Below are positions 9,258 through 21,800 of a DNA stretch of 64,000 nucleotides, piece by piece. The DNA comes from Hypomyces perniciosus (lineage: Eukaryota > Ascomycota > Sordariomycetes > Hypocreales > Hypocreaceae): the NCBI GenBank assembly GCA_008477525.1, contig SPDT01000006.1, positions 3,189,501-3,253,500 on the forward strand, written 5' to 3'. Position 1 is the stretch's first letter. Each line of letters opens with the position of its first letter. Made by a program: the position numbers and the translations under genes. A model generated the notes under the pieces. The model was not told the origin of the DNA. It saw only the letters and a program-made list of their open reading frames with translations, and did not search any database.

Positions 9258-10804
9258 CATGATTCCTCCTTCAACCTATAGTATTAGGGCGTGCTCCATA
9301 CCGGATTTAAGCGAATAGGAAATCTCCGATGAGACTGGTTGGCCGGGTGAGAATTACGGGATACTATTGCAACTACTAGCATCGTGCCTTACTTATCCCG
9401 TCATTGAGGGGTCCGTCCGCATAGTCCTGCTTGTGTAATCTTTCGATCTTTTGAGAACAGGGTATCTAGATCTTCGGCAGTTCCGTGTGGCATTCCTACA
9501 TATATCCTAATCGAGACAAAAACAATCACCTGCATGCTACGAGTACGAAACGCCTTGGCAGCCTTCAGCCATGCTGGGGTTTCATCGAACTGGGTTTAGC
9601 CAAAACAATAACGAACATCGTTCCGGGATACTGTGTGTAGAGTCGTAACATTATTCCGTAACCTACTGTAATATGCTGTACCCGCCTTTCCAGGGGAACC
9701 ATGGCAAGCAACTAGGACAGAAAAAAGCGACAAAAGAAAAAAGATGCTACTTTGAGGCTTCTAATAACTGCCACATGATAAGCTTGACAAATAGCTAGGT
9801 ATTGGGTTGAGCAAGCCAGGGTCTTACCGCCTGTACGCACTGGGGAGCTCTTATCTGCTTATATAGCAGATATGAGCTGACATACACATCGCGTAAGCGA
9901 TGTGTCAGACTATATAGGCGCTTACAGCGCCTGTATTCCGCTTCTTCTTTGTGTTAGCTATGTGTATATATAGCGAGGCCACTACGGTATATTCTCTTTC
10001 ATAGAATCAAGCTTCATTCACTCTCTCTCTATGTTCCATGTAGCTGTGCCGCGCTCCGCCACACTAGGCAAATATGAGCAGCAGTTGTACTACTCGTATA
10101 TGAGAATTACTAGTATTCACACACACACATATATATAGGTACTAGTATGGAGTAGTACTAGTATCTATAACTACTACCTACTATGGAGCACTCGTAGCGA
10201 GATATTAGTGGTTGCAGATCGCCCGGGATCTCTCACCTAGTAGTATTATAGGGACTGCATGTATTATTACTACTCCAGTAGCTGTAACAAAGTTCCGCGC
10301 CCCCCTGGTAGCTTTTTCTTAAGAAATGTGTGCAGAATTTTCCCCCTACATGTTGGTGGGGAGGTCGTAAACCAACTAGTAGTAGTAGGAGTAGTAGTAA
10401 AAGACTTCGAACTCTCTTAGTTGGTTTACGAAGTTCCCACTAACGGGTAACATTACTATCTCTAATACTTTCTTCTTGGCTATGGTACTACTACTACATC
10501 CAGAGCGACCGGGCCATTTTAGCCAATCGGTGAAAAAGCTGTTAGTAATAAAATACGAAGAAGGATGAGATGGCGTATGGCTTACTTCGTAAAATACTAC
10601 ATAACCGTAGGGGATGACACACCTTGCGTTCCAATGCACGGACTTGCCGGACGCCCCGACATCTCACTCGAAATCTCACTCGAAATCTGGGTTCGTTTAG
10701 ACACATGATGAAAATTTTTCCACATGGGTCATTAAACCACTGCTGCCTATAACGTTGGAATCTATCGGTATGCATACTACTCGGTGTAATACGCCCAGCT
10801 TGGC
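9258..10804. other. Intergenic with a solo LTR and TAG/TACTAGTA-rich stretch
   Basis: Apart from the LTR at 9800-10063, this region has repeated TACTAGTA/GTAGTAGTA words at 10090-10200 and 10375-10400, and a TACTTCGTA motif near 10585. I see no gene. It separates the lipoxygenase promoter from the 3' end of utp12. Confidence 0.5.
9795..10068 (+). mobile_element. Solo LTR (Ty1/copia-like) with 5-bp target-site duplication
   Basis: The element runs from 9800 to 10063 (264 bp) and is flanked by CTAGG at 9795-9799 and 10064-10068. It ends in CCGCGCTCCGCCACA, which I remember as the end of fungal copia-type LTRs, and contains three hairpins (9846-9878, 9884-9905, 9912-9936) and a TATATATA stretch near 9965. 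Its first two bases are TA instead of TG, which one C-to-T change on the other strand would explain, as in RIP. No internal retrotransposon sequence lies beside it. The superfamily is uncertain. Confidence 0.55.
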
Positions 10805-13748
10805 TCAAGCAACATGTACAAACGCCCGCTTCTTAGCGCTCCGCTCCTGGTTATCGTCCTCCCATGTCTCGTCGACGTACTCCTTGACGCTATTATCTCG
10901 AATCTGCATGCCCACAACCTTGAGTGCAGCAATGTTGACCCCCATCTCATCTTTCTGTCTCTTCAGGGCGGCTCTGAGGTTTGTTCGAATGCCGTCCATC
11001 ATGACCTTCATGGTCCGGCTCGCAACAATCTGCTTGTGATGTGTTTTGAGCATGAAGAATAGAATGCGGCATGTCAGCGGGATATTCATCGATCGCATGG
11101 CAAAAATGTTGATGAATGTGAAGAGAATAGGGACGGAGGCAAAGGGGAGCACCAGCAGAGCATCGTGTAATGCGGACGCCTTGATGCGTTGTAAGACAGA
11201 CATGACGTAGGCCTCAGCAGTGATATTTCCCAGGGCCAGGAAGACGGGATTCCGCTGCGGAGGAACGACATGGGGGTTCGTGAGCTTGGCTTCCTCGTAT
11301 TCCTTCAACAAGTTCAGGTCTGCCATGCCCATCTCGAGTGCCTCCGCTATTCGCTCACCAGCCATCAGTGTCTCCGTAGTCTGCTTGCCAGCGGCGGCAA
11401 CTTCGCCGTTCTCGTCTCCAGCGTCTGCATCCTTCTCAAGTGAGGCTGTCAAAGTGCTTTCGTAGAGCTCCTCCATTTCCTTTTCCCGCTCTTCTTCCAA
11501 GAAGATTTGTTCGTCGGTCTCTTCCCAGACTCGAATACTTTTGTCGTGACTGGCACTGACAAGGAAATTTCCGCTATGGCTCATGGCGATAGACCACACC
11601 TCACCATGATGACCATCTAACCTCTGAATCTTCTCGAACTTGTCTCCATCCCAATAGCGAATTGTTTTGTCTTTGCTACTGCTGAAAAAGTGGTGCCCGT
11701 TTCCATCGGAATTGTGGGGAACGAAAAGCACTTGCAGAATACTGTCTTGGTGTCCAAAGAGCGCCTTGTGGCAATCTCCAAAGTCCAAACCCCATATTCT
11801 GATGTTCTTGTCTGCAGAACTTGTGACAATGAGCTTGCTATCGTAAGAGATATCCATGCTCAGAACTGGTAGCTTGTGGCCATACAGGTTGAGGTACAGT
11901 TTGAGCGAGTCCACAAAGAAGACTTTCACTGTGTTGTCGAGGAGAGAGACCGCTAATAGTCTGGCGTCGGGAGAGAATCTGAGACTGAGAATATCGTCCG
12001 AGACCTTCAATGTCCTGGACTGAATGAGCTTGAGTTTCGGTGTTGTCCGTTTTGTTCCGAGGACCGGTTCTTGAACGATTTTGAAGTCCCAGAACTTGGC
12101 TGTTTTATCAGCACTCCCAGACACAACGGAACGACCATCTGGATGAACTTGCAACGCCCAGATGGCTCCCTCGTGCGCCGCAACGCTGTCTAGTAGTGAT
12201 GCGGAAGCAACGTCAAACAATTGCAGCTCGCCGCTCTTCGTTCCAACGACAACAACCTTGTCGCCGGGAAGGAATGCGCAGCAAAGGGCGTAACCGCATT
12301 CAAATGTTCGTATACATGTTTGCGTTTTAATGTTCCAAATCTTCAAGGATCCGTTGGATGCCGATGCCAGCATTTTGTCGTCTGAGCTCAAAGATAAAGC
12401 TCGAATATCGGCCCGGTGTCCAGGCAGCTCGACTGAGAGCGTCCGGGTGTAGTCAGGGATATCATCTTTTGTTTTCCGATCGCTCTTCTCCTTCGGGTGC
12501 ACACCATAATATTCCAACTGGTTGTTCGTAGTCCCTACCACCAGATATATGTCCTTTTGCCCGCTAGGCAGGGCCCAGTCGACTGAACGGACCTTGCCCC
12601 CGGTTCTCACGATGACGAACTGAACGAAAACGTCGCTGATGTCGGCCTTGGACACATCTTCCGAGATTTCGTCCCCATTGGCCATCTCTTCGTCCGCCTG
12701 CTTGCTGTCCTTCTGCTTCTCTCTCCGTCGTCTCCTCTTTCGTGCCAGACCTTTCCGGACTTCAGCTTCTGACCTGATGCGCCACACATCAACACTTTTA
12801 TCTGAGCCATGTACGGCAAAATAGTCCTTCTGAGGATGGAAAATGACCTCGGTCGCTCGGTCCTTGCTCTGTCGGTGAAGGGTTCCCCGGTCTTGTATGA
12901 ATCGTGCCGTTGCGGAAACATCTACTTTCCGCGCGCTTGAGCTCAGGGCGTCAGCGTCCAAAGACCAAACCTTCATCTCTCCATCATTTCCGGCAGTAAC
13001 GCAGCCGCTCAAATCTGGAGATACACCAAGTGCCCAGCATTCGCCGTTCGTTTGTGATATGTGTGTCTCTATGCAATGCCTTGACGACAGATCCCAAAGT
13101 TTGAGAAGAGAGTCTTTGCCGGTTGTCAAGAGGAAACCCTCGGTGGTCCCTTCGCCATCGAGGACCATTGCGCGCGTGCCGTCTTCATCTTGTAGTTGTG
13201 GCTCTGGTTCCAAGAATCGAAGCCCTGTGATTTGGTCCTTGTGTCCTCGCAGCTTGAACTGCCCAACTTCCGCGACAAGGTCCCAGATAATGACGTCAGT
13301 GTCTTTTGAGCCACTGGCAAGTCGAACGCCGGCCTTATCGAATGCGAGATGGGTGATGGCGGACTTGTGGCCGTTGAAGTTGACTATAACGGTGGAGATT
13401 TTGCTGTCCCAGATCCGAATGCTGCCATCTTCATAGCCCACGGCAAACATGTCCTTGTCTACCTTGCTTTGCGCAATGGCAGTGACCGGAAACGTGCACC
13501 GTTCATCTCTCCATCGGCCTAGCAGCTCGCCCTTTTTTATGTCCCAACAGAGAACCTCTTCATTCGCGGCCGTAATCGCTTGTCCCGCGCCAACACCGGC
13601 TCGGTCTTTGGACGTCCAGACAATGTTCGATGTACTTGAAGCAATTGTGCCAAATGACTTGGCATGCTCGTACTTGCTAAGGGATCATGTTAAAATACGA
13701 TCGAGGATCTATCGAACCAATGGGAACTCACAGGTATGACTTGACCAT
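10805..13748 (-). CDS. utp12: U3 snoRNP protein UTP12/DIP2 (WDR3 homologue, 2 exons)
   Basis: Exon 1 is 13732-13748 (17 nt, ATGGTCAAGTCATACCT), the intron is 13677-13731 (55 nt, GTGAGT to TTAG), and exon 2 is 10805-13676. The product is 962 aa. It begins MVKSYLKYEHAKSFG, the usual start of this family. Two blocks of WD40 repeats follow, with many SGSxDxxxxxWD units and GH dipeptides. The C-terminus is the Dip2/Utp12 helical domain (about residues 800-905) and a charged tail. UTP12 belongs to the UtpB complex of the small-subunit processome, which cleaves 18S pre-rRNA in the nucleolus. It is divergent from the Arp2/3 gene over a 281-bp shared promoter. Confidence 0.95.
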
Positions 13749-14029
13749 GTTTGCCGAGTCTCAACCTCTCACGGCAGTTTTGGTCCTTGACTTAGAAAAG
13801 AACTTGTCGCATGCGCGCCGTCGTCCAATTGCGACGGGTGGTGTTTTTTTTTTCCTTGGCTTATCGATAACGACCGTATTGATAGCTTGCCCGTCACGTG
13901 GACCGCCGTCTAGCTTCCAATGCTTGACGTCCTCCACCACGTAACTGAGCCCCACCACGGAGTCGTAACCAGCAGCTCCCCAGGACAGCCAGAGGGGGAC
14001 GCAAGCAGTTCAGCAGACAAACCGCCACG
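13749..14029. promoter_or_regulatory. Shared divergent promoter of utp12 and arc34, with TCACGTG
   Basis: 281 bp lie between the two start codons. The E-box CACGTG is at 13895-13900 in the context GTCACGTGGAC. Bases 13843-13852 are a run of T. I see no clear TATA box. Confidence 0.5.
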
Positions 14030-15206
14030 ATGCTTCTTCTCGACTACCAAAACGCCCTGATTCAATCGGTTCTTACCGAGCGGTTTTCTGGGTACATTGC
14101 TAACGACTGCTCTTTGTCGCGTGGCTGAGCTAACCGCTATACAGGGCTACTCCTGTACACATCGACCAGACCGTATCCGACTTCGATGGCGTCACATTCC
14201 ACATATCTACTCCCGAAATCAAAACGAAAATCCAACTGTCGATTCAAATAAGATGCTTCAAGGATCTCGTCAAGTATGGCGCTGAACAAGTCCTCCAGCG
14301 GGAGTACGGGCAATACGTCGTTCCGGTGGAGACGGGCTATGACTTCTCCGTGTTGGTTGACCTGGAGAACTTGCCGGAGTCGAAGGGTAGGCTATGGCCG
14401 TTGAAACCAAGTCTCTGCTTGTACTGTGGCACTAACAGCAGCTCCTAGAGGAACGCGATGCATTGGCGATGCATTTCGCCCTGTTGAAGCGTCACGCTAT
14501 GGCAGCCCCGTTCGAGCAGGCATACGAGGAACACTACAAACTGAAGGAAGAGGCATCGAAATTCAGCTCAGAGGAAGCTCCCAAAGGAGTGCGAGAAGGG
14601 GGCGAGGTCAAAGCAATCCACTACCGGGAGGAGGAGGCCATTTATGTGAAGGCCAGTCACGACCGAGTTACCGTCATCTTCAGCACCATCTTCCGCGAAG
14701 AGACCGATCGCGTATTTGGAAAAGTGTTCATCCAGGAGTTCGTCGATGCACGAAGACGAGCCATTCAAAATGCACCCCAGGTTCTTTTCAGGAATGATCC
14801 GCCTCTTGAGCTGCAAGGGGTCCCCGGAGTTCAGGATACGGGCTCTGGAGAAATCGGCTATGTCACATTTGGTACGTATATGTTGGCATTAAGCTCGCGC
14901 ACCCATGCTAACTGTGCCAAGTTCTGTTCCCCAGACACCTCACTCCACAGAGAATGGCTGCTGTCATTTCCCATATCCAGACGTTCCGAGATTACTTCCA
15001 CTACCACATCAAAGCTTCGAAGGCATACATTCACTCCCGGATGCGAAAGCGAACAGCAGACTTCCTTCAAGGTTTGTCATATATCATTCAGCTGTGCAGG
15101 TTTACAGTGCTGACTAGAACTAGTGTTGCGCCGTGCTCGCCCCGAGAACGAGGAACGAGAGAAGAAGACGGCAAGTGGCAGGACCTTCAAGGTGCAGGGC
15201 AACTAA
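14030..15206 (+). CDS. arc34: Arp2/3 complex subunit 2 (p34-Arc, ARPC2; 5 exons)
   Basis: Exons: 14030-14091, 14145-14386, 14449-14871, 14922-15071 and 15124-15206, for 319 aa. All four introns are 50-62 nt and GT-AG. The joined protein begins [19 protein letters not shown] and keeps the expected segments: a [15 protein letters not shown] strand, [29 protein letters not shown], the long C-terminal helix around [18 protein letters not shown], and the tail [15 protein letters not shown]2 forms, with ARPC4, the backbone of the actin-nucleating Arp2/3 complex at endocytic patches. Length agrees with other fungal ARPC2 proteins. Confidence 0.95.
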
Positions 15207-15535
15207 GGAGCCCAATAAGCTTCATTCTTGTTCTTCAATGTTTGGCCAAATGTAGAATTGAGGCCAGTACAACCTATTAGTAGTAGAAGCGAGCGCGGAA
15301 TGGCGGGGTTAACGGCTTGTGCCAAAATTAGATGAATTTATATGAACCCAAAACCATAGCTGCATGTTTGGCGGTTATACAAGTTGACATCTCAGATATT
15401 CCATAAAAGACAACACAATGAATAATCTATCTATCTGGACAGGCATGTGTACTCCCTAGGTACCTTTAAATGGGTAATCGTTGGGATGAAATGGCTGGCG
15501 GCATTTGATTGGCAAGCTAAAGCCACTGCTGCTGA
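15207..15535. other. Intergenic between arc34 and lcl3
   Basis: About 330 bases, AT-rich at 15320-15430, presumably the arc34 3' UTR and the lcl3 promoter. No gene is visible. Confidence 0.5.
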
Positions 15536-16532
15536 ATGGCTCGTGCCGTGCAGGGGAGTATCCCACCTCGTGTGATCGTTTTGCCCAACGCAGGGCTAGG
15601 CATCTTGATACCTTCAAGACGCCTGGCGCAGTCGACAGTAACACGGCTTCCGGCCGTAAATACGATGGTATGGCCATTTGGAACATCAGGTTCCGGTAAC
15701 AACAAGGAAAGCCATGACGAGCCAAAGAAGCGGACAGTTTCCTGGCCGGACTCGCTAGGAAACCAAGAGACGGAGCCGTTCTCAGCCGCCAAAGCATGGG
15801 CGCCGATGGTCATGTTCTCGCTGGTGGGCCTTGGTGCGCTGCAGCTCTATGCAAATTATCTGCGTCGAATACCCGGCACTGCGTACATCCGGCCGAATTT
15901 CTTTCGAAACAGGAGTCTGTATGGCAGGGTGACGAGCGTTGGTGATGGAGACAACTTCCACCTGTTCCACACGCCGGGTGGGAAGGCCGTGGGCTGGGGT
16001 TGGCTAAGAAAGGTCCCCAAGACGCGAAAGGAGCTCAAGGACCGGACGGTAAGATTCCTTCTTGATGGTGGTTCCGTGAGAGGAGTTTGCGTTTGCTAAT
16101 GTGCTCAACATGTAGATACCCATCCGCATTGCGGGCATCGATGCACCCGAAGGTGCCCACTTTGGACGACCAGCCCAACCCTACTCAGACGAGGCCTTGA
16201 AGTGGCTCCAGAGCTACATCCTTAACAAAAAAGTTCGCGCATACATCTACAAGAAGGATCAGTACGATCGAGTTGTGGCTACGGTCTACGTCCGCAAGTT
16301 TCTCTTCCGAAAAAACGTCGGCATGCAGATGATCAAGTCAGGCCTTGCCACGGTCTATGAAGCGAAGAGCGGCGCCGAGTTTGGCGGTCTCGAGGAAAAA
16401 TATAAGAAGGCTGAAGCCAAGGCCAAGCAGAAACGGAAGGGAATGTGGTCGGGAGATCCCAAGGCCTTTGAGAGTCCGAGAGAGTACAAGACAAAGTGGG
16501 CAGGAGTACAGAATAAGGAAGAGGGCAGCTGA
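15536..16532 (+). CDS. lcl3: Lcl3-type membrane-bound staphylococcal-nuclease-like endonuclease (2 exons)
   Basis: Exon 2 is 16116-16532 and exon 1 ends at 16048; the intron is 67 nt (GTAAGA to TGTAG). Two in-frame starts exist. ATG 15665 gives MVWPFG and 266 aa, the usual family form. ATG 15536 adds 43 residues with five arginines and no acidic residue, which looks like a mitochondrial presequence. A single membrane segment ([19 protein letters not shown]) precedes the SNase (TNase) domain, which has [22 protein letters not shown] and [14 protein letters not shown]. Yeast Lcl3 is mitochondrial. The coordinates use the upstream start; the shorter form is equally possible. Confidence 0.85.
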
Positions 16533-18869
16533 GGGTTCTCTCCCGGCCGGTTGATTCAAAGCAAATAAACCAGAGGCTGATGGCAGCCTGTCTTAGATTT
16601 AAGCAGATGTTGATGCGACCCGCAAGTGGACACAGCAGCTCCATGTCGGACGAGTTGGTCTTCGCTGTACACTAAGGCATGAGCGTCGCGGAATTTTGCA
16701 TGTTGGTTAAGCGCAAGCCTCTTTGTATGAGATGAAAGGATGCCGTCTGATAGATATTGCTACGTAGCACAATAACACCAGACCATTAGTCGCCGTCATG
16801 CGGCTGTAACTGGCAACCGATATGTGTGAACTCTAGCGTCGATGATCGATTGTCGACTATAATAGGTACATATATGTCGAACAGTGTTCAACAAAAGCCA
16901 ACGGGCCGGGCATATCTGTACAGTCACTCATGATGGCACAGAGGTTGGACAGAATGGTTATGGTTTCTCAGAGATGCCCTGCCACAGCAGGCTGGAGAAG
17001 AATCGCGGGGCCGGCTCTACTACTTCATAGGGTCAGGAAATGAAGGCTGGCAATGTGATACCCGTAAGTACGGAGTATAGAGCAACGGATGAGCCGTGGT
17101 CCACTGCTTCATACCTAGGTATGATTTGTGTGATCCAACTGAAGAAGTAAGTGTCTTCGGTATCGCCCCCCGCTAGTTCCTGGTGGTTGGAGCTTGACAA
17201 TGAAGAGAAGGCTGGTTGATCATTGCCCCTTCGAAACGGGTAAGACAGGGATCCAGAACCCCTGCGACCCAGTTCGACACAGACCCGATTGGGGGTCAGC
17301 TAGAGTCTAGACAAAATGCTATTGCCCTAATTCAGCAGGTGTCCGAGCTATTCTTTTTGTCATCAAAACCCTTGAAGTGGGCCGACTCTCTGTGCCCCTG
17401 GCATGAATGAGGGGAGCCCACGAATAGGAGGTCGGAGACGTCCGGTGAGACGTGAACCACAACCGTGTTTGATGCATCTGAGAATTGCCAGGGGAAACCA
17501 GTAAAAGGCTCACGCTCCGGCCATTTTCCTTTCAAAGGGAAACAAAAAGCCTCCTCCCAATCCAACATCCTCCACGCGTGGGCGGTACTAATACTAGATC
17601 CGTTGAAGCTCTTTAGCTTCTGCCACTCTTTTGTCAACAAGGGGTGTTGTTGATTGTACCCGCTATTATTGCTATTTTTACCACTTACGAGTCCGTGAAG
17701 AACACGACACTTTCGCTTTTATCCCGCCTTGTGTGTGGCTCTGACTGCACCAACCGAATCACGACACGATTGCATCCATACATCCATCAACCAAATCCGC
17801 TCTCTTTGACCAGGTATCTGCAGCACAAGGATACGCGCATACGAATACGTCGAGACGGACGGGAGGACTGCCTTTTCTTGCGGAGACAGCTGATGGCGAG
17901 CAATCGGATGTCAAACAAGCAGAGCCGTTGCTGATCGGTTTCTGTTGCAATCAATCAGCTTATTCTCAAAAACTCCGGAGCGAGGCGCAGCTTGATTGGC
18001 TGTGCCAGTGAAGTGTACGAATTAGTAGTGTGGCAAGGTAAATTGGGTGGTGAACAAGGGGCCGCTCAGACGCCGATAGCTTCAGGCTGCCAGACCAGAC
18101 AGACAGACTCACTTACGAGTACAAATCTCACATCGGACCAAGAACGACGTGTTACAGCGATTCATTGCGCAACGAAAGACAGCGCACAGCAAACGAGCAA
18201 GCGAATTACACGTGTGCTCCTGATTGATAGCACACTATCACTCCCTAAGGTATTACTGCTGCTAGTACTCCGTACTGCGAAGTACTGCTACAGGCACTGC
18301 AGCTTTTCCCGTCTTTTGGTGTCACACGCTGTTCCTGAAGCTGGGGAGGTCTTGTTTGTAAAATGTGCATGTGCTAACCTCTTAAGGCTAGCTCCCTAGC
18401 TCCCTGTCATAGCAACCTCCAGCAATTTCCCGCATTCTCTGCCTCTTACTTTCGAAGCCCAACTCGCTCAGCCAGCCACTTCGCTCAAACAAAATCAATT
18501 ACTTCACCATTCATCGCCAGGCGACGAGGCGACGCAGCGAAGAGTGACGTTCATCCTTCCCGCACACGGCCGACCGACCGACCAGTCTTTCAAAAATATC
18601 CTTACGCTCGTTTTTTCCTGATATCGATCGAAATTTCGCCGATCTTTACGCTGTCGCGACTTCAGTTTCCCGTTGCCTCGAACGCTCTGACGCCGATTCG
18701 AAATCCGTGATGCGATCCTAGTCGACAACCACTTGCACCCGTAATGCACGTTCGAAACGTATCGATATCACCGTCTGCTTTCCAGGTTTCGAGATCCCGG
18801 GTATTATCGTTATCACTTAATCGCGTTTCGGTTTCGATCTCTCCCACCAGCACACCGCGGTAGTGAGCG
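16533..18869. other. 2.3 kb intergenic spacer and long rax2 upstream region
   Basis: No protein-like frame stands out. Features seen: TACGGAGTA at 17069-17077; a perfect palindrome CCACGCGTGG at 17573-17582 containing the MCB core ACGCGT; a TACTCCGTAC / GCGAAGTAC pair near 18267-18285; and CGAC repeats near 18572. The final few hundred bases are probably the rax2 promoter and leader. Confidence 0.5.
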
Positions 18870-21800
18870 ATGCGATTATCTTTTCAAAAGCGCCGTGTGG
18901 CGCGACGACCCCGGCCGCTGGGATCGAGTCTCGCAGTGCTGGCAGCTGTCGCGCCATCGCTATCAAACGCCATCAATTTTACCGCGGCCCCCGCGGCAAA
19001 TCTTGATTTTTCGAATCTGGGGAGGATAGGCATCGCTGGAGATTTCGATGGCATCTCCCTCTACCAGTATGAGGAGCAAGTCTCGCAACCATCCAGCACA
19101 AATGGCAGTGCATCACTCCTCACACAACTGCCCAATGGCATGCTAGCTTCGATTGCTGCCACCGACGCCTCCATCCTGGCAATGTGCCCCGTGACGCTCA
19201 GCGATGGATCGGAAAATGTCATCATTGGCGGTAATTTTACGAGCTTGGACGGCATCAAATCGACGGCCATCGCGCTTTTCAACACCAATACCAGCAAATT
19301 CACCCCACTCAATGGTCTTGAGGGTGAAGTGAACGCTCTTTTGTGCGATGAGGACAGGGGCACGGTATACGTGGGAGGAAATTTCAAGAGTGGCAATTCG
19401 ACAAACGCGATTGCATGGCGTACCAACGGTGGCTGGGCGAATCTTCCCTTTGCTGGTTTCAATGGCCCTGTGAGTGCCATTACCAAGGCATCAAATGGGC
19501 ACATCATCTTTGGTGGTGGCTTTACTGGCTTGGGCAACGTTAGTACCCCCAGCGAGCCAGATGGACAAACCATCAACTTGTCTACCGCTGACGTCTCGGC
19601 CGACAACACTGCGCTGACAGACGGCTTTGACGACCCCAAAAATGTCATCTGCTCTGATGGCTCCGATGGTGCTGGCAAGACATGGCTAGTCCAAGACAAC
19701 GTTCCTGGCAACTGGGAAGCAAAGTTCAACTTCGGATTTGAACCTACAAAGCTCAGGCTGTGGAACACCCATCAGGACGGTCGCGGGACCAAGACTTTCC
19801 GTTTCATCGCCCTCCCAATCAATGGCATCATGAACTTTACCTACGTCGATCCTGCTACCGGCAAGAACTCCAGCTGCACGAACGAATGTCCGCTGAGCAA
19901 TAATCCCAAGGTTAAATACCAGGACTTCCATTTTGTCAACAAAGTCGGCATGAACCATTTCCAAATTGCCATATCCGCCTGGTATGGAAATGGCGCCGGT
20001 CTCAACGGAGTTCAGCTGTTCCAGGACAACATTTTTGCCTTTGCGATCCAGAACTTTAATGAGCCATCATGCGGTGTTAGCTTTCCAGCATCAGCAACTA
20101 CCACTGGACCTTGGACACAGTCGCCTTCTGTCCAGAGCGATTCGATGTATCTGACTGCGCAGCTTTCAAGTCCTGTCACATCCAAGTCGGCCTCGATTGT
20201 ATTCACGCCAAACATCATAGAGTCTGGTAATTATTCCGTCAACATGTATACGCCAGGCTGCGTCCCTGACGGTACCTGCGGAACGCGAGGTCGCGTCAAC
20301 ATCACCGGCATTATGTCGACTGGAACAATCAAGGCCAACTTTACCACTACTCTTTATCAGACCAACAATTTTGACAAGTATGACCAGATCTACTTTGGGT
20401 ACATCGATAGGACTTCAGACAGCTTCAAACCCGCTGTGACAATCACGCCACTTGACGACCAAGATCTTAGCACCATGACGTTTGTCGCCCAGAAGGTCGG
20501 CTTCACTCTCATCAACTCGACTGGCGGGCTCAACGGTCTCTTTGACTTCGACCCAAGCAAGGCCGTGTTTGACACGTCTGACCTTGAGAACTCGACTATC
20601 AACAGGCTAGGCGCTAGCTTTGACCACAACACGGGGGTGAATGCCCTAGCGACATCTGGTGACATCACTTTTATTGGCGGCAACTTCACGTCCGATGATC
20701 ACCAGAACCTTGTTGCCATTAACACTAACGATCAGATCATGTCCCTTGATGGCGGTCTCGACGGCCAGGTCTTGAGCATGCATCTTGACGGTACCAAACT
20801 GTTCGTTGGCGGAGACTTCACCAACAAGCGAGCCAGCGGCACAAATGGCCTTAATCATGTGGCAGTTTATGACACATCGGATAACTCCTGGACTGCTTTG
20901 GGGGCTGGTGTCGACGCAAGAGTCGATTATGTTGTGCCATTCCAGGTCAATATCACCAATATTACTGAGACGGTCATTGCCTTCACGGGTTCATTCTCAG
21001 AGTGCAAGGCGTTTGGTGATTACAAGGCTACTTCTGTCAACGGCTTTGCAGTTTGGGTCCCATCGAAACAAAACTGGCTTCAGAATCTTGGCCTTTCGGT
21101 TCCCAACTACAGCGGTCTCCTCACAGCCTCCCAGCTGAATCTCACCAGCGGCTATTCCCTCTTTGGTGGCTCCATCTCATCTTCTGAACTAGGTGCACAC
21201 GGCGTCGCCACGCTGACCAACAAAGACCTTGGCCAATTCCCGGTCAACATACAATCACAAGATCCAGCATCATCAAGGAGGAAACGTCGAGATGTTGCGT
21301 CCAACACACCAGTCTCGGGCGTTGCAACGGGAGCCTTTTACAACGAAGGTAACAGCAACATTACTGTTCTAGCGGGACACTTCTCAGCCCAGTCAAATGG
21401 CTCTACGGTCGATAACTTGGTGTTCATTGACGGTAATGATAAAGACTCTGTTAGTGGAGTTGGCCCCAGCATATCCTCTAATTCAATCTTCGCTGCTGCT
21501 GCATTCCGTGGGAGCGTTCTCTACGCTGGTGGCAATATCAGCGGCACCGTCAATGGAAACAATGTGAACGGCATTATCGCGTATGATGTCGTTGCCAAGT
21601 CATTCGGTACTCAGCCACCGCCAGTCGCTGGTGGAAACGGTACGGTATCTATCATAACCGTTCGACCGGGCACTGGAGAAGTTTATGTGGGTGGATCTTT
21701 TGAGCGGGCTGGTGCCTTGGACTGCCCTGGTGTGTGTTTGTATAATGCCGACTCGACACAGTGGACAAGGCCAGGAAACACCCTGTCCGGTCGAGTGAGC

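Noticed and set aside
9846..9936. Three tandem hairpins as an independent regulatory RNA
   Set aside because: They lie inside the flanked LTR and are better explained as part of it.
19061..19768. 235-codon minus-strand open frame inside rax2
   Set aside because: Antisense shadow of the rax2 coding frame; no recognisable protein.
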